64,000 nucleotides of DNA from Plutella xylostella (Eukaryota; Arthropoda; Insecta; Lepidoptera; Plutellidae). A model generated the notes under the pieces. The model made no database searches. It was not told where the DNA came from and was given only the letters and a program-made list of their open reading frames with translations. The stretch spans positions 2,797,501-2,861,500 of the forward strand of contig NC_064012.1 in assembly GCF_932276165.1 (NCBI RefSeq), given 5' to 3'. The translations under genes were made by a program, and so were the position numbers. Positions 57,946-64,000 of this stretch are shown piece after piece (positions within the stretch are counted from its first letter, which is position 1; each line of letters starts with the position of its first letter).

Positions 57946-59122
57946 GTAAGTGCTTGTTGATTGGTTGAATATAATTAGAGTTAAAATGCAAGTAGCTTGC
58001 AAGTTCATGATTATAGTCTATAGCAGTCCATTGTTGGACATTGGCCTGTCCCAAAGCACGCATCTGGATGTGATCTATAGCTTTCCGCATCCAATATAAT
58101 AGCTTTCCGCAACCACCATCTAGGCGTAAAACGTTCTAACACTACGTTTGTCTAGCCGAGATCTCCACTCCCTGCAAGAAGTTAGCGACAGGGGAGAAAC
58201 TTTCGTTACAAACAGAACCAAGTAAATAAATGCGATAAATAAATTGCAACTTAAACTTATCACTGATGTTACCTGTCAGAGACATAAACCCCCTTTTAAC
58301 GTAGAGCAAGCAAGATAGGAAACCATATAAAAACACTGCATTATAAAGGAGAGCCTTGAAAATGTTTCATGGCCATCCTTCCGGCAGCATCTTTATTTAC
58401 TTTTTCATTTAAAAGAACTAGCATTTTTCCGTGAGCTTTACTTTGCTTATTTAAACGTTAGTGAATAAAATCAAACCAAGCAAGTACGAGTATTTACAAG
58501 GTTTCTACATTTGAAACAAAGCTACAAAGACTCAGGGAGTCAATCTGACCCACTTTCGGTCTACGAATTTTGGAAAAACGAAAAAAAATGCCATTCTATA
58601 CCTATGTATAATTATATATCATGTGACTTTTTAATATGGAGACGTAATATTTTTAGTATTTTTATGGCACTATTGTTTAAAAATATAAATCAAAATAAGT
58701 ACTACTAATTCATACATTTTCACAGACATGCATTTCTTATTTTGAAAAGACGGAAGAGGAGCTTTTTGCCTCCTTTCTTCTCCAAAGACAAAGGGTTCAT
58801 CGTAAAATTTTATACAATTTATTTTATACGATGAATAAAAGCATTAGACTTTGACTTTATTATTTATAATAAGTATTAGTTATAATACGAGTAAGTACTT
58901 ATTAGGGCGGATTTATCAATGGTCACATAAGTGTTATATCTGAAGAATAAAATTGTTGCTGTCACTGTCTAATACAAACATTCAGATGTGACATCAACAA
59001 TTTTATTCTTCAGATAACACTTATTTGACTGTTGAAAAATCAGCCAAGGTCTAAATTTATTATGATTATATTTTGTATTTGTCTTTTTTCTTTCTTTCCA
59101 CTAATACATACATTTGTTGCAG
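57946..59122 (+). other. Intron e25-e26, 1.2 kb
   Basis: Donor GTAAGT, acceptor TTTGTTGCAG. Contains a LINE-tail fragment (58015-58105, TATAGCAGTCCATTGTTGGA) and an inverted-repeat element (58916-59045); the rest is unique. Confidence 0.65.
58916..59045. repeat. Inverted-repeat element (MITE-like)
   Basis: AAGTGTTATATCTGAAGAAT AAAATTGTTG pairs with CAACAATTTT ATTCTTCAGATAACACTT. Arms are about 40 bases around a loop of about 35 bases. Confidence 0.7.
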
Positions 59123-59255
59123 GCGTATGGATGTGATCCCTCAGATCAAGCGCGAGCTCCAGGACCTGCTGTGCTGCGACGGGGACACGGTCGAGTTCGA
59201 GTGCCAGTTCGATGGCCAGCCCGAGCCTGAGATCAAGTGGTACCGGTACAGTGAG
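59123..59255 (+). CDS. e26: first half of an Ig domain
   Basis: VIPQIKRELQDLLCCDGDTV, then EFECQFDGQPEPEIKWYR with the first cysteine and tryptophan. Acceptor TTGTTGCAG. I chose the donor GTTCGT at 59256 over GTACAG at 59246 because only the former keeps phase 0 with e27. Confidence 0.88.
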
Positions 59256-59899
59256 GTTCGTATTACCTACCTTTTTGTCTATAAGCGTCCACCTTATATG
59301 GTATCTTACTGTTGTGCGGCGTGTTTATTAGAAACTTTTAATTTTTTTTCAGTAAGTGCCTAATATATATAAAAAATAAATTTTGAATAATTTATGATAA
59401 ATACATGAAATTTACCCGACCCTATTGGTTTACATTTACATTCAAAACTCCACGTTTTATGACCATTATATCCCATTCCACGGGGAAAGACAATAAAAAC
59501 AAAAACTACCCCTATTCGAATGTAATAATGGTTCTGTCTGTCCCCGTGGAATGCGATACAGGTATGAATACATCTATTTTTAAATAATTTGGCCATGCAT
59601 TCTATCCAGCCAGCATTATGTTTAAAGTCGACGGATCAATCAATCTGGTCATCACCGTCAAACTTTAAATTTGGAATACGAGATCACACAGCCAGTAAAG
59701 TGTAGTAACATTCGAAATCCCATACATATTTGACGACTGCAGAGGAAAACCAACTTTACTTACTAGACATAAGGAAACGTCAAAAATAGAATTACATAGG
59801 GAAAGCTCTATAGGGGCAAAGAATTTTAAAATTTTCCTTTATTTTTTAATTATTTTTTATTTTGGCATGTATTCTATTCAACCAGCATTATATTTCCAG
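59256..59899 (+). other. Intron e26-e27
   Basis: Donor GTTCGT, acceptor ATATTTCCAG. Contains a hairpin (59473-59551, CATTCCACGGGGAAAGACA with its near complement) and an apparent duplicate of the intron's own 3' end (59590-59626). Confidence 0.65.
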
Positions 59900-60056
59900 C
59901 TGATCCGTGACTCGGACATGCACTGCCAGTACTTCGACGGCAGCACGGCTCGTCTGCGCATCAGGAACGTCACTCCTGATGATGAGGGCATGTACACCTG
60001 CAACGCGTCCAACAACCTCGGGAGCACCAACAGCACCGCATGCCTCGTGGTCTATC
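59900..60056 (+). CDS. e27: second half of an Ig domain
   Basis: LIRDSDMHCQYFDGSTARLR, then DDEGMYTCNASNNLGSTNS with the second cysteine. Acceptor TTTCCAG, donor GTAAGT after TATC. It starts in phase 0 and ends with one spare base. Confidence 0.92.
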
Positions 60057-60104
60057 GTAAGTAAAAAAAAAGTGAAAGAAAAAGCTCTATTCTGTATTCT
60101 ATAC

Positions 60105-60190
60105 CTGCACCTGGCCCTCTCGAATGGAACCTTGTGCATATCCTCAAGAACTATTAACTGCCTTCCTAAGCTTGGACCATTTCCCACCAC
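60105..60190 (-). repeat. SINE 3'-part fragment
   Basis: CCTGGCCCTCTCGAATGGAA to CTTAGACCATTT-type sequence matches, on the minus strand, the tail of the SINE at 41059-41388. Confidence 0.55.
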
Positions 60191-60394
60191 GCTCGAAATC
60201 GGAAATGGAAAAAAAAAGTTCCTTTCCGATGTAATTTTGTCTTGGGGAAAGAAGTTAAATTAATGGGAGCATGTTATTTACACCCTGTATTCATGTTATT
60301 ACAATTCCTATACGATATAAAAAACGACATACGATATCCATAATAACTTACGTTTAGAGCTCTGAAGAATAATAGTAGATAGGTATTGATTATT

Positions 60395-60407
60395 GTTGCC
60401 TGGCAAC
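60395..60407. promoter_or_regulatory. Candidate RFX X-box upstream of the nested gene
   Basis: GTTGCCTGGCAAC is a perfect palindromic match to the RFX-factor X-box consensus (GTNRCC, 0-3 bases, RGYAAC). It lies about 330 bases before the ATG at 60725. The site may be chance; no other promoter element is evident. Confidence 0.35.
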
Positions 60408-60724
60408 ACTTAGAGTTAGAGCATCTGCGCAGGTCAGCCGGCACCGCGCATGCCCTAGGCTCCCCAGCGTCCCTGTAATCTAGGCTTCACAGATTAGACA
60501 GTCGTCCCGGGCATCTCGCTCAATCGATTGCGTCTGCCGCTATTCGGAAAAACCTTCAGTTTATTTATTTACCTCTATTGTTCATGAGCGTTCGGGCCGA
60601 GAAAATAATACGTTAGGTACTTATAAATTTTGTTGTGTTAAAACCAGTTAGTGAAGGTTTAAAATCTAACGCAGTGCGAGGAAAGCTTTGTTCAACAGGT
60701 GATCATATAAACATTCACATCAAT

Positions 60725-61315
60725 ATGGATAACAATAAACAAACTCAAAAAAGGGAGAATACGCCAAACCTAAGTGACGAGGAATACGACATGGAAAATG
60801 AGTTTTCAGAACAAGAGAAACTTGAGATTGCTGCTCTTGTAGAAGAGCAAAGCAGCTGCCACGATCAACCACAACCTTACGATTTAGGAGAGGCGTCCAA
60901 CATTGCAGCAGATGAACAAAATTCATCCTCATCGGATGAACATAGGCTGGTCATTGACGAAGACCCTCCATTGAACGAAGATATTATAGATCTCGAAGAC
61001 TATGATGATGATGAGGAAGTAGCTGGCAACATTATACTGGGTCCAGTAATGCTGGAGCCTCAATTGTTGGACATGATAGTTGACCCTGTTGAAGGATATA
61101 TGCCTGAAAATGATTTGTTGCAAGAAAATGCGGAGGTAGAGAATGCTCTAGTGGCTGAAAGGGAGTTACGCCAGTTCATACGCCACAACGTCACCGTGCA
61201 ACAAGCTCGCGACTTTGTCGCTTGGTTCACCTCGAATGGGAGCCGTGGGCTGGAATTCACGGGGAGACTCCAAAATTGCTTGGATATATTTAATAATGAT
61301 ACCGATGATGTTTAA
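60725..61315 (+). CDS. Nested intronless gene, acidic 196-aa protein, unrecognised
   Basis: The first ATG of the frame is at 60725 (TCAATATGG). The frame is open upstream to 60635 and beyond, but only from a GTG, so I prefer 60725. The product begins MDNNKQTQKRENTPNLSDEE, has a strongly acidic centre (DEDPPLNEDIIDLEDYDDDEE split across residues ~75-100) and a less acidic C-terminus (LRQFIRHNVTVQQARDFVAW, then FTSNGSRGLEFTGRLQNCL), which may fold into helices. No known domain recognised. It lies wholly inside the e27-e28 intron on the same strand, with AATAAA at 61736. It could be a retrogene, a lineage-specific gene, or part of a domesticated transposon. Confidence 0.6.
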   Translation: MDNNKQTQKRENTPNLSDEEYDMENEFSEQEKLEIAALVEEQSSCHDQPQPYDLGEASNIAADEQNSSSSDEHRLVIDEDPPLNEDIIDLEDYDDDEEVAGNIILGPVMLEPQLLDMIVDPVEGYMPENDLLQENAEVENALVAERELRQFIRHNVTVQQARDFVAWFTSNGSRGLEFTGRLQNCLDIFNNDTDDV

Positions 61316-61735
61316 ACCTAATGAAAGCTACAAAACCTACGCACGTAATTAAATAAGTTAGCTTAATATTAACAATTAAAACTAAGTTTAAAATATATTT
61401 AAAAAAAAACATTTTAAATCGACAAAAAAGTGCTAAATTTAATTATTATTTAGGAAGTAATTAATCAGTAGAACGCCAACGAAGGGTTGCCTCCTTAGTT
61501 TCGCTCAGGGGTGGATAAGGCCTTATAAATGGCATTTCTAGAGATTTGATTCGGCGCCGTATTTCTGACATGCGCCCTATAAGGACCTCCCTTTTTCCGG
61601 CCATATATTTCGACGTGGGAAGTAAAATCATTATGTAAACTGAGCTCGGGGGTGGTAGAATTAATTACTACAAGATGCGCAGAAAACACCGCGCATAGTC
61701 ACTGAAGAGAAACAAACTTGTGTACCTGGAAACTA

Positions 61736-61741
61736 AATAAA
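61736..61741 (+). terminator. Candidate polyadenylation signal of the nested gene
   Basis: AATAAA about 420 bases after the stop codon of the frame at 60725-61315. The only one I noted in the following 450 bases. Confidence 0.35.
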
Positions 61742-62879
61742 GAACAGACATGCGCTCTTAAATTAGTGAATTATTGACGTGGAATCGACGGCGGCGGTCG
61801 CGGCCGCCATCTCAAGAATCGAACCAACTTGTAGTACTTAATGAGATGCAAGATACGACGGACTCAAACTGCTGTATGCTGCTAAGTAAATAATAATAAC
61901 AACTTGTGGAAGACATGGATTTCCTTGCAACCTCCAAGCGGACGATCACGTTTGTATTTAAGCTCTTATTTGCTTTATATGTGCTTGATATTCTTATTTA
62001 TTGAAATATATATTATATACGTACGAAAAATAATTTATGAATGCTTTATTTTCTTTCGTTCAAGCATTAGGAGGAAAAATTAAACATTATGGTGTACTAC
62101 GTTAATATACTCATACATTAGTATACTTACTGCAGAATTTGATACGCCCTTTTCTTTAAGTGTACCAAAAAAGTAACAGCCATAAAACAACTAAACCAAC
62201 ATCGCAGTAACAACAATAAATTACAGATTGAATCAAAATTTTCTTTCGGTGATCAGGTGGCAGTATCAGTTGTTATAGTGCTCCGCTAGCCGGTCTCCTA
62301 AATGCACCCTTTGTGTCCCGGATGCGGGGTGGGGCGGGGCGGGGTTCGCCCGGGCGAAGCCAAATATAGCCAGCAGCTGTAGAAAAAAACAGTGGGCACG
62401 TTTAACCTGTTGCTGAAATTCCATCGCACTTCGCCGACCCTCCCCCCGGCCGGCCCTAAGATTCACACTTCAGAGGCCGTAAAACGCGCATGCCTGCTGC
62501 GGCTCAAGGCATCATTAGGAGTCACTGTACGGCCAATAGAAAGGCGCTGTTGCTAGGGGCGAGTACTTACTGTTGGAGGCCAAACCCCTTAAATCACTTA
62601 CTTGGGTCTTCAGGGGTTTGGTAGTCGGTTGTGGCTGGTTTCTTTAAGTAAGATGATAAGTAATGTAGGTTACAGTATCTTGGTGGTTTATAGTAATTCT
62701 GTAGCATTCGTTATTAAGTGCAGCAGTGGATTTTTTTGCGTGATGATGCTAAGTTGTACAATGCGTATAGTTTTTATTTTATGTATCTGACGTAGAAACA
62801 AAATCCAAACTTTAGGTTAGGTAATATGTTATAATTTATATTTACCCAAATACACTAAACGCATCTTTGAACTTTACAG
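61742..62879 (+). other. Rest of intron e27-e28, with a GC-rich island
   Basis: AT-rich from 61742 to 62250. A GC-rich patch covers about 62280-62560 and contains GGGGCGGGGCGGGG (62330-62344), CAAATATAGC (62361-62370) and the E-box CAGCTG (62374-62379). AT-rich again to the e28 acceptor (CTTTACAG). Confidence 0.55.
62300..62400 (+). promoter_or_regulatory. Candidate internal muscle promoter or enhancer
   Basis: A GC-box-like tract, an A/T-rich CAAATATAG core resembling MEF2 or CArG sites without fully matching either, and an E-box CAGCTG lie within about 50 bases. They are about 500 bases before e28, which has ATGATG near its start. Inferred only; no transcription start is visible. Confidence 0.25.
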
Positions 62880-63005
62880 CTCCTGGTGAACCAAATATGA
62901 TGAGTTTGCGATTGCAAAGGCCAGCAAACCTCTCCGCCGTATCAACGCCTAGATCCACTCCAAGGCAGACACCATCGCGATCAGAATCCATGACCCCCAT
63001 ACGAG
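62880..63005 (+). CDS. e28: linker exon rich in Ser, Thr, Pro, Arg
   Basis: Reads PPGEPNMMSLRLQRPANLSA, then STPRSTPRQTPSRSESMTPIR. No domain; the TPR/TPS repeats look like disordered, phosphorylatable linker. Phase 1-1, acceptor CTTTACAG, donor GTTAGT after CGAG. The tandem ATG pair at residues 6-7 could start a short isoform. Confidence 0.85.
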
Positions 63006-63120
63006 GTTAGTCTCTGAATTGTGTATTACTTGTCTTATAAATTATAGGCACCGAATAAAAACATTATAATTATAACACCGGCAGATTCGTAAAGCAGTTT
63101 TTTCTTCTAATTACTTCCAG

Positions 63121-63977
63121 TGTTGGGACCTCAACCCACTCACAGCCAAGTCATGCCAATGCCACCCAAGTTCATCACGGTCCTCAACAACAAGCTGGTG
63201 ACGGAAGGGCAAGACGTCGAGTTCCACTGCACCGTGTGGGGACACCCGGCCCCCTGGGTGTCCTGGGACAAAGACGGCAGTAAACTCTCAAACTCGTTCA
63301 GAATCAGATTGAAGGAGAAAAACGATGTAAAGATACTTCAAATCGACAACGCGGTGCCAGAGGATGCCGGCATGTACCGGATCACTATAGAGAACGAGCA
63401 CGGCATGCTCCAGTCTTATGCTCGGCTTGACGTGATGACAACCACAGGCAAATACATCGTAGGCGTCAACAGAACCTCTGCCGCAAGCAGCTCCAAAATG
63501 ACAACCAAGAAATCAACAGTCAGACAAACCGATTTCTCCAAGTGGACATCAGGCCAAAAGAACTACAGCCATTCCGGTCCAACCGACGAAACAGAAAATG
63601 TTGACGGTGCATTGGATCTATCTATGCCGACGTCAGAGAGAAACAATACCGAGAATACTTTTGTAGAGCATAGCAAGTCAAAATGTGTGAACCAACATTT
63701 GGTATGTCCCCCGTATTGTCCTCCTAACGTACCGTCAAGTAGAAACCCGAGCTCATGTTTGCCACAGGAGAGCCAACTTGCGGCAGCAGTGATGGGGATT
63801 CAGGGGCCAGTAGTTACAGTTGAGACACAGACCTCCTTTAAGGTACCAAATCCGGTGAAGCAAATGCCGAAATGGCCGCGCATGCGCGTGGTGAAGCTGC
63901 CACACAAGTCCATCCAACAGGACCAGATGGCCACTCGTCTGAAGCCAAAACTTCCACATCAGAAAATGCAACGACAG
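63121..63977 (+). CDS. e29: Ig domain and long disordered tail, runs toward the window edge
   Basis: LGPQPTHSQVMPMPPKFITV opens an Ig domain with the first cysteine (EFHCTVWG) and tryptophans (WVSWDKDG). The second cysteine is replaced (MYRITIENEHG). After ARLDVMTTTGKYIVGVNRT comes about 170 residues of Ser/Thr/Lys-rich, probably disordered sequence. Acceptor TTACTTCCAG. The frame is open to the window end, but GTAATT at 63978 after ACGACAG is a reasonable donor in phase 0, so I end the exon there. Confidence 0.85.
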
Positions 63978-64000
63978 GTAATTTTTTATTTAGTACACTT

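Larger units (their letters stand above)
4346..63977 (+). other. Giant Ig/FN3 muscle-protein gene, partial (zormin-like; titin/obscurin class), 29 exons joined
   Basis: Twenty-nine exons were joined by hand at GT-AG sites. The summed length is 21,646 bases: one leftover base at the start plus 7,215 complete codons, with all phases compatible, which strongly supports the model. Order of domains: about 7 Ig, an Ig-free segment of roughly 5,100 residues (about 30200-49220), 4 Ig, a short linker, FN3, then 6 Ig. Proteins of this class are intracellular sarcomere scaffolds. No signal peptide, membrane segment, kinase, SH3 or DH-PH domain is seen. Insect zormin is my best match, from memory of its Ig sequences and its long inter-Ig linkers; Unc-89 and Stretchin-Mlck remain possible. 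Neither the start codon nor the stop codon is in the window. Confidence 0.85.

Noticed and set aside
59123..59245. Alternative e26 donor GTACAG at 59246
   Set aside because: It would leave two spare bases and break the frame with e27, which starts in phase 0.
60635..60724. Upstream start for the nested gene
   Set aside because: The codon at 60635 is GTG; the first ATG in frame is at 60725.
4346..63977. Assignment to Stretchin-Mlck or projectin on the basis of Ig and FN3 domains
   Set aside because: No kinase domain and only one FN3 domain in 7,215 codons; not excluded for parts of the gene outside the window.
1..64000. CRISPR arrays, operons, ribosome binding sites or prophage
   Set aside because: The window is eukaryotic; regular direct repeats found are microsatellites or tandem coding repeats.

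Overview
The window is eukaryotic and most likely from a moth or butterfly (Lepidoptera). Its coding sequence is broken by GT-AG introns, and the introns are packed with lepidopteran-style repeats: tRNA-derived SINEs, short TA-flanked and TTA-flanked MITEs, non-LTR retrotransposon 3' ends, and a repeat whose copies carry CAGA-type microsatellites. No prokaryotic gene organisation is present.

One gene fills almost the whole window on the + strand. I could join 29 exons (called e1 to e29 here) from 4346 to 63977. Every splice phase is compatible and the frame stays open for 7,215 codons. Both ends of the gene lie outside the window. The product is a giant intracellular muscle protein of the titin/obscurin/zormin class, made of I-set immunoglobulin (Ig) domains with one fibronectin III (FN3) domain. 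My best guess is the insect zormin gene, from memory of the family; an Unc-89/obscurin or Stretchin-Mlck relative is not excluded. No kinase, SH3 or DH-PH domain is visible here.

Layout: 1-4345 is repeat-rich DNA with no exon I can support. From 4346 to 30200, e1-e9 encode about seven Ig domains, separated by introns of up to about 8 kb loaded with mobile elements. These include a 5'-truncated retrotransposon with an intact 680-codon reading frame (14931-16788, minus strand). From about 30200 to 49200, two huge exons (e9, 5.65 kb; e14, 7.46 kb) and four duplicated medium exons (e10-e13) encode about 5,100 residues without Ig domains: a Ser-rich basic patch, long alpha-helical repeats, then an acidic repetitive and Lys/Glu-rich region. 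From 49200 to the end, e14-e29 return to Ig domains, with one FN3 domain in e19.

A separate small intronless gene (60725-61315, + strand) sits inside the intron between e27 and e28 and encodes an unrecognised acidic protein. The same intron has a GC-rich, promoter-like segment near 62300-62400. The Ig blocks are inferred to anchor the protein in the sarcomere, with the helical and disordered segment as a long spacer. All spacer exons are phase 1-1, so they could be skipped without a frameshift to make isoforms of different length.
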